Below are positions 20,269-30,402 of a stretch of DNA of 64,000 nt, piece by piece. The stretch comes from Limnephilus marmoratus (Eukaryota; Arthropoda; Insecta; Trichoptera; Limnephilidae), in NCBI GenBank assembly GCA_917880885.1, contig OU862919.1:52737058-52801057 (forward strand), read 5' to 3'. The position numbers and the translations under genes were made by a program. The notes beneath the pieces were generated by a model. That model did no database searches. It was not told the origin of the DNA and saw only the letters and a program-made list of their open reading frames with translations. Positions within the stretch are counted from its first letter, which is position 1. Every line of letters starts with the position of its first letter.

Positions 20269-20361
20269 ATTCCATCTGTCGTGGTAACGTCATGCGATTA
20301 TGGGATCTAAAGTACTACTTTAGAGTTCATTATCGCATGACGTTAATGCGACAGATGGAAT
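20269..20361. ncRNA. Candidate 93-nt hairpin (miRNA-precursor-like or mini-MITE)
   Basis: The arm ATTCCATCTGTCG...TAAAGTA (20269-20314) pairs with TACTTTA...CGACAGATGGAAT (20316-20361). About 39 of 46 positions are complementary, with internal mismatches only near CCA/ATG and GATCCC/GTTCA. The terminal 13 bp and the central GCATGACGTTA block are perfect. The length suits a microRNA precursor, but a tiny palindromic transposon would look the same. No conserved miRNA seed recognised. Confidence 0.5.
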
Positions 20362-20364
20362 CTT

Positions 20365-21410
20365 GTTATTTGAAAGGGTTATTTCGCGAAGTTTACCGTT
20401 CACAGAACTACTAGTTAAAAAATGTTTGCCTCAAGATAATTGCATTTCAAAGACAAATATTGCCAATTTCTGTTAAGATCAAAAATAACGAAATTTCATA
20501 AAAATTCAAAAAAAAGAAATATATATTTCAAATATTTAATTATATATTATTAAATATAATAAAATACTTGATCGTGTGTTGGATCAATAATTTCTAATTT
20601 TGAAAATGACACTTAAACTGAAAGCAAATTTGAGTTCATTGAACGTAAAAAAATTCACGCAGGAATAATCAATGCACATCATTACAGACAACCGAAAGTA
20701 GCATGCTCGATAAAAAAATTTTACTTATTTAATAATGTGCCACGATTATAATAATAGTATGTACATGTCTACAAAAAAAATAAGCTGAGACTACTTACTT
20801 GCGGCTCCAAATGATTCCTTTCCTCATATGAACTTTATGAAAAACGCTGGAAAATGCTCTTTATTTGGCCGCAGTGCCATATTTGAAAAGTCTATTTTTA
20901 AAATAAAGCATCTCGGTACTGAGGACGCGCTAATGCTCTGCTTTTTTCGAATATTCTACCTGCACCACGTCTCTGAGGTTTAGATGTATGACACAAATGC
21001 GCAGAATATTGGCACAGCGACAAATTTTAAACTAGGTACTAGTTCGAACACATGAAATATAATCGCATTATTTTTAACAATGCAAATGGACATGTAGTCA
21101 CAAATGTATTGACTGTGAATCAATGGATATTAATAAGAAATAAAAATTTTAATGTGACACAACTATGGGAAATTCTGAGGAATCACTAAGTTGATCAATA
21201 CACAAATAAGTAAGAATCGATATTAAAGTCAACGAGATACTATGGGAGGTGATAGTTGGGGTTACTTCAATAGACACCAATTAAACGCACTGAGGAGAGG
21301 CTTCTTTTACATATGCGATATTCAATTAAAGAACTGAGAGATCAACATAGAAGTTGATCGTTGCACTGGTTACTCCAATAGACTTCAATTAAACACACCG
21401 ATTGTTCCAC
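20365..21410. other. No gene recognised
   Basis: AT-rich sequence. A diverged internal repetition, TACTTCAATAGACACCAATTAAACGCAC and TACTCCAATAGACTTCAATTAAACACAC-like (about 21263 and 21371), is visible. Confidence 0.45.
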
Positions 21411-21807
21411 GAGTTATTCTTCCAAATATCACGTGTAGAAAGAGGGTGAACAGTGGCGCATCCGGCACAATACAGAATTGTATGATATATATAAGGCATC
21501 TAACATCTCAACACATATGAGACTCCTCAGGCTGAGATGGGCTGGGCATGTACAGAGAATGCCGGATACACGAGTCCCAAAAAGAATTTTAACTGGACAC
21601 CCAGGTGGAAAGAGAAAAGTGGGAAGACCCAGACTGAGGTGGGAAGACGAAGTAAGAGGGGATGCAGCACAGCTTCTCCAGGTACCAAATTGGAAGTCAG
21701 CCGTTGATGACAGGAGGAGTTGGAGGCGACTGTTGCAGGAGGCCAAAGCTCGATATGGGCTGTAGCGCCATCGAAGAAGAGTTATTCTTCCAAATATCAC
21801 GTGTAGA
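21411..21807 (+). mobile_element. RTE-type LINE stub with 29-bp target-site duplication
   Basis: A perfect direct repeat of 29 bp starting GAGTTATTCTTCCAAATATC lies at 21411-21439 and 21779-21807. The ~340 bp between encodes the post-RT tail of a LINE (HMRLLRLRWAGHVQRMPDTR ... GRPRLRWEDEV ... NWKSAVDDRRSWRRLLQ) and stops after RYGL. The insert ends TGTAGCGCCATCGAAGAAGA, a short-repeat 3' end typical of RTE-clade elements. It is a severely 5'-truncated target-primed insertion. Confidence 0.88.
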
Positions 21808-24800
21808 TATTATTGGCCACACACCTAGCACACGTAGCAGCTAGGGAACCGGACAATTTGGGGAATTTTTTTAACGCGGCGGTGGTATCAGCCGCTGAAG
21901 CTTCTTTGGGAAGAACAAACCCTAAAAAGGCTATTCGGACGCCGTGGTGGACACAAGAGCTGACTTTGCTGAAGGGAGCCTTTAAAAGCGCTTATAGGAA
22001 TCTCAGTGTTGTCAAGCAGAGTTTGTGCTCGCCTGAAGAGGCTATTGTCCTCCAAGCCCGCTTTAGGGCCGCACGAGGTGCTTATCGCTCGGGTGTCCTT
22101 TTGGCAAAACGAGCTGCCTGGCACAATTGGGTTAATGAAGTGGGTAACGCCAGCCCGTGGGAAATCCACAGCGTCATTAGAAAAACGGGAAAAGGATCTG
22201 ACAGTTATTTGTCGAGTGTGGTGCTCGGGAACGTTGAGAGTGTTGATGTTACCTCCACTCTTGAGACACTTCTGGGTAAGTTAGTTCCATTAGACTCAGT
22301 AATAGGGGAAAGTGTCCACCATAAACAGATTAGAAATCTGTCACGGCTGCCACCTAATGTACCCGCCCAGGGGGAGGGCATGCCACCGTTAAGTCGAGCC
22401 GAGGTTGAAGTAATAATTAAGGGTTTGGGTCCGAAAAAGGCACCGGGATTTGACAGATTGAATGGTATAATTGCGAAGAATGTCTGGACGTACGCCAAAG
22501 AGGAGTTCTACCAAGTTTTGGAGACTTGTTTACGTAGGGGAAAATTCCCTACAGAATGGAAGAAGGGCGTGCTCCGGATTATACCAAAGGGAAACGAAAA
22601 GCCGAAAACGGACATAGGAGCCTATAGGCCTATAACCTTATTGCCAATTCTAGGCAAAGTATTGGAAATCATCATTAAGCACCGTCTACGCCTCACCCTG
22701 ACGCCGTCCAGCGAACTTCAATTCGGCTTCATCCCGGGCAAATCCACGGAGCACGCCATTAAGCATGCGCTTGAATGGGTGAGGGTATGTCCAAAGAGGT
22801 ACGTCATAGGCATCTTCTTGGATATCTCGGGTGCCTTTGATCACGCGTGGTGGCCGATGATACTTACCAAGCTGAAAAGCAGGAATTGCCCGCGTAAACT
22901 GTTTGATATTATTAGTGACTATCTAAATGGTAGGACAGTTATCATAGGGCACGGGGACGTTTTAATCACCCGAACAGTCGACATGGGATGTCCGCAGGGG
23001 TCGGTCCTCGGACCCGACCTGTGGAAAATCTTGTTCGACGACTCCTCCAGGTTACCCTTACCTGAAGGTTGTACATCGGTCGACTACGTAGATGACAAAT
23101 TGTATTTGGTCTCTGGGGACAGTAGAAGGGAAGTGGAATATAAGGCTGAAGAAGGTTTAAAAGTGATCCTTGAATGGGGAAAGAGAAACAGACTCAACTT
23201 CGTTCCCCACAAGACCGTGGGTCTCCTCATGAAGGGCATGCTTAGCCGAGGCAGGAACCCCTTCATTAGAATGGGAGACTCATCCATTCGATTTGCAGAA
23301 AACACCAGGTATTTAGGCGTCATTATGGATAGATCTTCTTCGTTCCTAGCCCACGTCAAGAACGTCTCCGATAGGGCCCAGGCCTTGTTTCAGAAACTGA
23401 GAAGAATCTCAACAGCCGAGTGGGGATTGCGTTCTCCGGCGATTCGCCTGTTGTACGAGGGGGTATATGTGACGCAAGTCTCGTATGCTGCCTCCGTGTG
23501 GGAGCATCGCCTGGATAATGTCTTGATAAACTCGGCTCTTAAACGAGGCCAGCGGACTCCCCTGTTGGCGCTCTCGGGCGCTTATAGGACTGTAGCTTCA
23601 GATGCATTACCGGTTCTGGCCGGCGTTTTGCCGATTGACCTTGCAATTAGGGAAATATTGACAAAAAAGGAACTTATTAGAGGCAGGGCTGCTGTCCACC
23701 TTGGAGTCGAACTGACACCGGGAGGAGACGTGGCCCTCCCCGGCTTGCTCAAAGCGATGCGCGAAAGGACTCTGAGTGTATGGCAAGAACGATGGGATAG
23801 GTCGACGAAGGGCAGATGGACTTTCTCCTTCTTCCCTTCAGTTAAATTCAGAATGGAAGGGGCACACATTAAACTGAATCACTACATGACACAGATGCTC
23901 TCCGGACATGGGGAATTCAGGGGTCGGCTACATAGCTTGACCCTTTCTCCCCATCCAAACTGTGCATGTGGTGATACTAACCAGGATGCCAGGCACATTC
24001 TGTGGCACTGCGAGTTGATGAAAGAAGCACGAGAGGAAATGTTGGATGGCTTGCGCGGAACAACAAGACCAGCGTGGAACGCTGACCTTGTGTCGAATAA
24101 AGAGAATTTCGAGTGCCTGAAAAAGTTTGTCAAGTCCTGGGTGGAGAGATGGTCTGTACTTAGAGTCGCCGATCTAGACTAAATTCATCTTTGTTTCAGG
24201 TGCTACACGTATTGCTCCTGTCTCCCTTGGTATATCCTCCATTACTCTTCACTAGTGTATACGCTTCGAACTGTTTATAAAATTACTTTTGTGACCTGTA
24301 AATTACTGGTTTCGTTTTGACTTATGTATGTACTGAAACATTTTCTTTTCTTGTTTTAATTATTTTCTTTTAGCTCTAACTTCACACCGTTTACAGGCAT
24401 CCATGATCTCCTAACGTTTCTGCTAAAACTGATTTATGCTTTACTTCAACAGGCCATGTTCTATCTTGGAGGGCGATGGTGGTGAAGACGCCATCGCCCA
24501 ATATATTATGACTTCTGTAATCATACAACAATTATGTTTCTAATATATAATTGCTTTTTTCATTTTTTTTTTACTTTACATTAGCTTTAGTTCCATATTT
24601 TGGTGGTGCAGCTGAACTGTACATATTTATGTATCGTCGTCACCCCATAAAAGGGGGTGGGATAGACCCCGTCCGTGCGTACAGCCAGGCGAACCCATAC
24701 TGGAGCGGTTTTCTGCGATCCTCCCGCGCCTCCCCCAATGATATGGGTAGGCCTGAGGAACAGCCGCGTGGTCTCGACGTCCTTCCGCCCCCCCTCCGAC

Positions 24801-25309
24801 AATCCGACGCTGATCTTTTCCCCGAGTCTTCAAAAACTTCCTCTTCTTTCCCACATATATTTCTTCGTGGCAAAATCGGTGAGTCGGCTAAAGGGCGCGG
24901 ACTCCGGGTTTCGTCTGCGGTTGGGCCGATAGCCATACACATTGTCATTGGGACTGCCTGGTGGTTTGTGGAATACCTTCTCTGTATAGATATTTTATTT
25001 TTATGCCTTTTCTTCTCTCAGTTATTTTTGCAAATACTTGCATTATATTATTACTGTTACTTTTTCGTTATATATCTTAACTAGGTCTCCTCAACCGGGC
25101 GCAGCTCTTATTTTTCTTTATTTACTAACACCTTTATCTGTATATATTTTTCTCTATAGATTTCAGAAGAATCATTCCACGGGCTGCTACTTTTATTTAT
25201 CTTTTGTATAATGTTAATGTAAGTACTTGCATACTGCTTACTAACCCCGTATGCATGGACATTGGAGGGTCTAGAGTCGTTCAAATAAATGTAGCTTCAT
25301 TAAAAAAAA
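21808..25309 (+). mobile_element. R1-type LINE, 5'-truncated
   Basis: It consists of an RT ORF (21813-24182), a long 3'UTR and a poly(A) of about 10 nt at 25300-25309 after AAATAAATGTAGC. The endonuclease domain and ORF1 are missing. The upstream limit coincides with the target duplication of the RTE-type stub, so the true 5' boundary is hard to place. The 3'UTR includes a GC-richer segment (24640-24960) whose small frames have no recognisable product. Confidence 0.8.
21813..24182 (+). CDS. R1-type reverse transcriptase ORF (5'-truncated)
   Basis: The frame has 789 codons and no internal stop. It has no ATG at its 5' end (opens at TTG), as expected for a truncated copy. A linker region (TPWWTQELTLLKGAFKSAYR, residues ~43-62) precedes the RT domain: APGFDRLNG, YRPITLLPILGKVLE, LQFGFIPGKST, FLDISGAFDHAWW, GCPQGSVLGP and the catalytic box VDYVDDKLYL (YVDD at residues ~425-428, where most R1 elements have Y/F-ADD). 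The C-terminal zinc finger CACGDTNQDARHILWHC is characteristic of the R1 group. RT and target-primed integration would act in the nucleus. A frame this long without stops suggests a fairly recent insertion. Confidence 0.88.
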   Translation: MATHLAHVAAREPDNLGNFFNAAVVSAAEASLGRTNPKKAIRTPWWTQELTLLKGAFKSAYRNLSVVKQSLCSPEEAIVLQARFRAARGAYRSGVLLAKRAAWHNWVNEVGNASPWEIHSVIRKTGKGSDSYLSSVVLGNVESVDVTSTLETLLGKLVPLDSVIGESVHHKQIRNLSRLPPNVPAQGEGMPPLSRAEVEVIIKGLGPKKAPGFDRLNGIIAKNVWTYAKEEFYQVLETCLRRGKFPTEWKKGVLRIIPKGNEKPKTDIGAYRPITLLPILGKVLEIIIKHRLRLTLTPSSELQFGFIPGKSTEHAIKHALEWVRVCPKRYVIGIFLDISGAFDHAWWPMILTKLKSRNCPRKLFDIISDYLNGRTVIIGHGDVLITRTVDMGCPQGSVLGPDLWKILFDDSSRLPLPEGCTSVDYVDDKLYLVSGDSRREVEYKAEEGLKVILEWGKRNRLNFVPHKTVGLLMKGMLSRGRNPFIRMGDSSIRFAENTRYLGVIMDRSSSFLAHVKNVSDRAQALFQKLRRISTAEWGLRSPAIRLLYEGVYVTQVSYAASVWEHRLDNVLINSALKRGQRTPLLALSGAYRTVASDALPVLAGVLPIDLAIREILTKKELIRGRAAVHLGVELTPGGDVALPGLLKAMRERTLSVWQERWDRSTKGRWTFSFFPSVKFRMEGAHIKLNHYMTQMLSGHGEFRGRLHSLTLSPHPNCACGDTNQDARHILWHCELMKEAREEMLDGLRGTTRPAWNADLVSNKENFECLKKFVKSWVERWSVLRVADLD

Positions 25310-26032
25310 AATAGAGTCTTGACGTGTGCGGTGAAGGAGGAAACCATATGTTTCCTTATAACGCCGTTGGGAAAGTGGTGGGGTCCCCTCCAATGGCCAC
25401 ACACCTTGTCAAAGGATAAGTACATTGGTAGTAGGTTGGGTGGAGGAAGGGAGATGTAGATAGTTGCGAGAACAGGACAGAATAACTTGGTGTAACGTAG
25501 TTTGAATGTTTTGCAATATCTTCACCACTAAATATTTGATTTCATAAAGTTTTACATTAGGGGGCTAAATAACTTAAATTTTTAATAAGAGTGTAGGTAT
25601 TAGAATAGTGTAAAATTCCAGTAGGTATGGATCGTAATATGGATCACGTGGACAAATAAGTATTATAAACCGTGGAGATAAAACGATAAAGTAATAATAA
25701 TTGTGTAGCGAGAAGTGAGGTGCGGAATTTTACTTTGATCTTGGCAGTTTTATTTCATCAAGTTTAAAAGGTATAATTGTGTTGGACTATGTTAAATTGC
25801 AGGTATTTTTTCCTCTGAATTGTAAGCTTAAAACCCATTAAAACTTTAAATTTTGGTGCGAAATGTGAACATGCACTGAACGGTATTTTTTTATAGTTGT
25901 GTATACACATAAATTTATACATATTTAGATATATAAATCGTTAATAAAATGTTTTAAAAAATTTCATTTTAACTAAAATAAACGAAAAACTAATTAAATG
26001 AAAACAAATAACTTATAATAAGGCACTCCTAC
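25310..26032. other. No gene recognised
   Basis: Flank of the R1-type element. TGGCCACACACCT at 25398 also occurs at 21814 at the start of the R1 frame, but 90 bp past the poly(A), so I do not call it a target duplication. Confidence 0.45.
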
Positions 26033-26432
26033 ACAGGGTATTTGGGGGTAAAGTGCATTGACTTCGGGAGGTGATTCTACATGATGGTAGGAGTAAAAAA
26101 GATCAACAACCTTTTCCCATGCAAAAAGACGTACCTTCTAAAAATCCTTAGTGTGAGGTACGATCTAACTTGCTGAGAGCCTGCCGGGCACGATTGTGGC
26201 AACATCGCACGGTTGTGATTGGCCCGTATCGTAACAGCGGAAAATAATAAAGCTGGCCGCACTAATTTTATCTTTTTAAAAGCGCCGGTCTAATTTTATC
26301 TTTTTTCCACAAAACTACCCCCAATCAATAATAAAGTTGGAATTTCGAAAAAAATTATTCATCTTTTTTACTTATACTATCAAGTAGAATCACCTCCCGA
26401 AGTTAATGCACTTTACCCCCAGATACCCTGTA
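26033..26432. mobile_element. MITE-like element with ~75-bp inverted repeats
   Basis: The left end CAGGGTATTTGGGGGTAAAG (from 26034) and the reversed right end CAGGGTATCTGGGGGTAAAG match for about 75 bp, through CTTCGGGAGGTGATTCTAC and GTAAAAAAGAT. The interior (~250 bp) is non-coding. TA dinucleotides abut both ends, consistent with a Tc1/mariner-type target, though CAGGGT ends occur in several superfamilies. Confidence 0.8.
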
Positions 26433-26570
26433 TAATCAATATTATCATTAATATTACATTTTAAAAATCCAAAATGTTTACGACATATTTTCACGTGTTC
26501 TGTAAAGAAAGCAGAAAAAAATTTATATATTATCATTAATATTGATTACATAATAGTGTTTTAACAAAGC

Positions 26571-27294
26571 TAATAGTTTTAATTCAATTAAAAAAGGGCA
26601 CACGGTGTTTTTTTCAAAGTTTGAAGAAGAAAAAATAATATCTTTTTTGTGTTTAATTCGTAGAATTCCATGTTACGATAAAGAATCTAATTCTGATGTG
26701 ATCAGGAGTGAGGTATGAAACTGGTTAAGAAGGAATAAAGTCATACAAGTGTAATAAATATCGCTGAGAAGTTCCAATGTGAATGCAAAAATAGGGCCAA
26801 CAAACGTATTTAAGAGAGGGACAACTTGGATAGTTTTGATATGTAAAGCGTTAGGATAGTGTTTGATGCGAAATTGTACGAAAGAAATAAACAAAAAGAG
26901 ATGGCAATATCGAGTAAAATAAATATTTCAGTCGCGCTATTCCAGAAGGAACAAAAAAATAGAGAAATGTATTATATATTAGTAGTTATGTATTATGAGA
27001 CGGTGCGGTGTATGGTTTTTTAAAATAATAAATATATACCGCTAGTACTTGTGATAACAATGCTACATACATCAAGTTCAGACTATTCCATATAAATGTA
27101 TTTTATTGCCTGGCGGAAATATTTTGACAGATAGTTGAGTCCTAAAAGGTTCAAAATTAATCAATAGTTTTTATGCACTTACTTACACTTAATAGTTTTA
27201 ATTCAATTAAAAAAGGGAACACAGTGTTTTTTTCAAAGTTTGAAGAAGAAAAAATAATATCTTTTTTGTGTTTAATTCGTAGAATTCCATGTAA
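26571..27294. repeat. ~103-bp direct repeats flanking a 26.68-27.19 kb duplicated segment
   Basis: The direct repeats (26571-26673 and 27191-27294) share TAATAGTTTTAATTCAATTA and CAAAGTTTGAAGAAGAAAAA with two or three changes. The segment between them is a near-identical partner of 33.02-33.41 kb and then 34.19-34.31 kb. No protein family was recognised in it; a minus frame with FVQFRIKHYPNA is open in both copies but unassigned. Confidence 0.75.
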
Positions 27295-27324
27295 CCTTTT
27301 TTTTTAAATTTGAACGTAAGAAAA

Positions 27325-27515
27325 TAAAATTTAATGGTGTTATTATTAAGTTTTGCAAGTATTTTCGTTTTATTTTATTGTGATAGCTGTTTCGGCTAAC
27401 AAAGTCAAAAAGCTTGCTGCAAAAATTATGAAAATGGCTTTGTTAGCCAAAACAGCTCACAATAATAAAAAAACTAAAATACTTGCAGAACTTAATAATA
27501 ACATTATCAAATTTG
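27325..27515. repeat. Imperfect ~80-bp-arm palindrome
   Basis: The left arm, with AAGTTTTGCAAGTATTTTCG and GCTGTTTCGGCTAACAAAG, pairs with the right arm CTTTGTTAGCCAAAACAGC ... AAAATACTTGCAGAACTT. The spacer is about 33 nt (27405-27437). A likely fold-back mini-transposon. Confidence 0.85.
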
Positions 27516-27617
27516 ATTTGTTGAATTGAAAAAAAAACACTAGATAACCCTGCAATTCATAAAATAAATAATAAAATAAGAAATATCGCTTATCATACAA
27601 GAAAAAAGTTACGTACC

Positions 27618-27975
27618 AACTTTTTTTTTACATTAGTTCCACACAGGGGGCTCCGATGAAAATAATTTGCCTCAGGGCCTATGTTATCTTTGGGGATGCT
27701 GTGTGGAGGGTTTTTTTAAGAAAAGGAAGGAGAGGAAGTTCTGGGAAGGAAATAGATATGAGGAGTGGGTAGGAATCTGAGGGTCAGTGTATCCAGGAGT
27801 GACGGACGTATGAATCCATCCCTCCAACTGTGGTGCAAAGCGATGGGTTGAGAGATTCTAGCTGAAGAGGATAAAAGATCTCCCTCAAATAGTCTATCTC
27901 GATCCTGCCCACCACGCAGCATGTGGGCAAACTCATCGGCCGCCAAGACCTGGACAAACCTCATCCCATGAAAAA
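27618..27975 (-). mobile_element. SINE X copy
   Basis: One of the better preserved copies. Minus-strand poly(A) (a T run at 27620-27628), GTTCCACACAGGGGGCT, then CTTTGGGGATGCTGTGTGGA, GGTAGGAATCTGAGGGTCAG, AATCCATCCCTCCAACTGTG, and ending near ACAAACCTCATCCCATGAA. The 5' portion with GGCGGGT is missing. Confidence 0.75.
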
Positions 27976-28456
27976 AATAAAAATCCCTTTACGGGGAGTA
28001 TCGCACTTCAGTCCAAAGTTTATAACAATGCGAAATCGATTTTCAGCATCGAGATTAAATATTCATGCATTTTCATCCCAGACTTTCGAAATTAACCTTT
28101 TCAGAAGAGTCAGTACCATGTGGAATGAAAAATCTTTTCCACTGGGCTACGAACAGAATGAGAAAATCGTGGCCATTAAAAGTAAGGATACGCTATGCAC
28201 GTGTACACTGCTTACCTACTAATGTATTTCCGCTTTGAATTTTGAGAGTGGGAGGAAAAAAGCTTGGTATTACGTACTGTTGTTAAAATTCTCTTTTGAA
28301 GTACTTTTAAAAGCCTGATTGACGCATCATGAAAATTAAATTTTATGACACATTTTTTTCCGCTTTTTTACAGAACAGTTAGTTCTTTTTTACACGGTGA
28401 AAATGTATCGTGAACAAAACATTATAGATTTTTTAAATGTTAATACTGTCCAATCA
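27976..28456. other. No gene recognised
   Basis: A 99-codon plus frame (27923-28222) has no recognised domain and begins inside SINE X. Nothing else. Confidence 0.45.
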
Positions 28457-28605
28457 TTTGGAGCCAGTGAAACTATGGTATCCCAAATTGGGTACGTTGT
28501 CAGGCCGAAGGCAGTGGGGAGGAGAAGGAGAATTATCTGGAATTGCAATTCAGATCTGGTTACCAAACACGGTTAAAGCCATTTCAAGCAACGTTTCAAT
28601 TCCGA
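28457..28605 (-). mobile_element. tRNA-derived SINE, 3' body fragment
   Basis: Minus-strand match to the SINE at 16.5 kb and 59.45-59.7 kb: TGGAGCCAGTGAAACTATGG, ATCCCAAATTGGG, AGATCTGGTTACCAAACACGG, CAACGTTTCAATTC. It lacks the tRNA-like head, so it is a 5'-truncated copy. Confidence 0.8.
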
Positions 28606-28740
28606 ATTGTTTGCGCCAATCAATGTTTTTGTCATATAATTTTAGAAGCTGAATATCTGCATTTTTCCTTTGTCCAATTCCTACCTTATTATTCCACTCC
28701 CTTCATCCAAGGACTTGTGAATTGCCAATATTGCATTGTA

Positions 28741-29472
28741 AAGGGCGCCTTCCACTGCGGGTGGAAAAGAATAGAGCGGAGCGGAGTGGGAGCTGAGCGA
28801 AATAGTTTTGACCTTCCATCCAAAAAAGAGTCGCTTAGAAGATAGGTGTTTGCCTTCCAGCGCCCGTGCGAGAAATGAGCGAGGCTAACGGAGCGAGGTC
28901 AATGAAAAATGAGAAATAGTTTTGCCCTTCCATTGAAAACGAGTCAGTATCGCTTTGTTTCGAAGTGAACGGAATGATTTTTGTGGTGTCAAGTACTGAT
29001 TTTAGTGAAGATGATTCTGACAGCATGTATGCAATGAAAAAATGTTTGCAAATGTACGTTTATAAAAGGAATGTCATCTCAAAAATTTAAAAACTTTAAA
29101 AAAAAATTTACTTTCTTATTTCCGCCAATTTCATCTCAATGATGGTTTTTTAAGCCCAATTCTTTTTGTCGACGTTGCGACAATCTTCGCTAGTCGTATC
29201 CTATAAACAAAATTGGCAAACCTCTTCAATAAACACCTCCGTCTCGACAAAAATGCAGTCGAGGCAACTGAATTGATGACAGTTTTTGAGCGGAGTCCGC
29301 TAGAAACTAGTCGGCGATGGTGTGCGCGAGCGGACTCGTTTGGACCTAGTTTAAATCGTTTTGTCCGCTCCGCTTACCTCGTTCTTGATGGAAGTACTTG
29401 TATGCAGTTAACGTTTGCTAGTTGAGCGAGATCCGTACGGAGTCCGCTCCGCTCGCAGTGGAAGGCGGGCTT
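28741..29472. mobile_element. DNA transposon or large MITE with TTCCACTGCG inverted repeats
   Basis: The left end AAGGGCGCCTTCCACTGCGG and the reversed right end AAGCCCGCCTTCCACTGCGA match at most positions, and both arms continue with GGAGCGGA-like blocks. TA abuts each end, a possible 2-bp target duplication. A short plus frame inside reads STDFSEDDSDSMYAMKKC but is not recognisable as a transposase. Superfamily unassigned. Confidence 0.7.
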
Positions 29473-29519
29473 TATTGTTGCATGTAAGCGCCGGCCGTGC
29501 GCGTAAACTACCCGCATAA

Positions 29520-29745
29520 GGCTGGGCGCATACATCAGATTTTTCCATCCGATTGTCTGTTCAGACAACCGGAAGGATTTCGCGCCATATCATTTCTTAT
29601 GAAAGCCTGCACACATCCGATTCGAAAACCGGATCGGTAATAAAAATAGGCCACGCCCTTCCGCGCCTGCAGTCCAATCCGGTCTGAAAAAGGGCGTGGC
29701 CCCGGTATTATTGCCTATCTGGTTTTCATTACCTAGTCAATTTGA
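29520..29745. repeat. Second short element with compound hairpin
   Basis: GGCCACGCCCTT (29649-29660) pairs perfectly with AAGGGCGTGGCC (29690-29701). An outer GGTAATA/TATTATTGCC pairing and repeated ATCCG/CCGGAT motifs are also present. The right half mirrors the left (AACCGGATCGG and CCGGTATTATTG). A likely fold-back mini-element adjacent to the previous one. Confidence 0.6.
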
Positions 29746-30179
29746 GAAATGAAAAAATAATTAATTTACTTAAGTATTTTAAAACATGATTTTCGAGCGC
29801 AATTAGTTCTATGGTGCCGTAAAAAATCGGTGTAAAAGCGAAATTACACGTGCGTGAATTTCAATTAGCAATATTACACTGCCAGAATTACACACGAACG
29901 AAAGAAAGAAACATGAAGAGAAGAAAATCGCAAAAATTGTGTTGAAGGAAGTCGGGTTGTAAATTCTAAAAAATACACATTTCAAATCGAAAAAAAAAAA
30001 CTTTATTTTTATTTTTTTATCATGAGAATAGTTATTACAGAAACCTAGGCTGATATAGAAGTTTCACTATATCATTTATCTACCCGAAACAAATCAAAAG
30101 CATTTTTGTAATTCATAATAATGTGTTTTTGTTTATAATTGAGTTTTTCGCATAATATCTCAACCTAACCTCAATACTG

Positions 30180-30402
30180 CCGCTGTCGCTGTCGGTACAA
30201 TGATTCATGTTCACCCACCTGTGCCCACTGTGCCAAAGTTGGTCACAACCGTGATGCCTGCCCCAAAAAGGAGAAATCTCCATTATGCGCCACCTGCACT
30301 TTCTTCAGAAAAACGGCTTCCCACAAAACTGGAGCTCAAGAATGCCCTGCCCGCCAAGCTGCTGAGAGACGTGAACTTTCTAGGATAATTTTTTTAGGTT
30401 GA
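30180..30402 (+). pseudogene. LINE ORF1 C-terminal fragment with zinc knuckles
   Basis: The plus frame ending TGA at 30400-30402 reads CAHCAKVGHNRDAC (a CCHC knuckle) and CATCTFFRKTASHKTGAQEC (a second, wider zinc motif), with a Cys-rich CRCRCRYNDSC in front. This is the end of a Gag-like ORF1 of a Jockey/I-group LINE; the 5' part is missing. It overlaps the start of the ORF2 frame (30399). Confidence 0.8.

Noticed and set aside
21429..24133. Several minus-strand ORFs of 70-120 codons across the R1 and RTE LINEs
   Set aside because: Antisense shadows of the LINE frames with no protein family of their own.
24551..25084. 177-codon ORF in the R1-type 3'UTR
   Set aside because: A hydrophobic AT-rich tail and a GC-rich patch with open frames on both strands; no domain recognised.
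25398..25410. TGGCCACACACCT repeated at 21814 and 25398 as target duplication of the R1-type LINE
   Set aside because: The second copy lies about 90 bp beyond the poly(A) end, and the first is inside the coding frame.
26673..26894. 73-codon minus ORF FVQFRIKHYPNA, also open at 32.94-33.24 kb
   Set aside because: Open in two copies of a repeat but with no recognisable domain or start context; recent duplication explains the shared frame.
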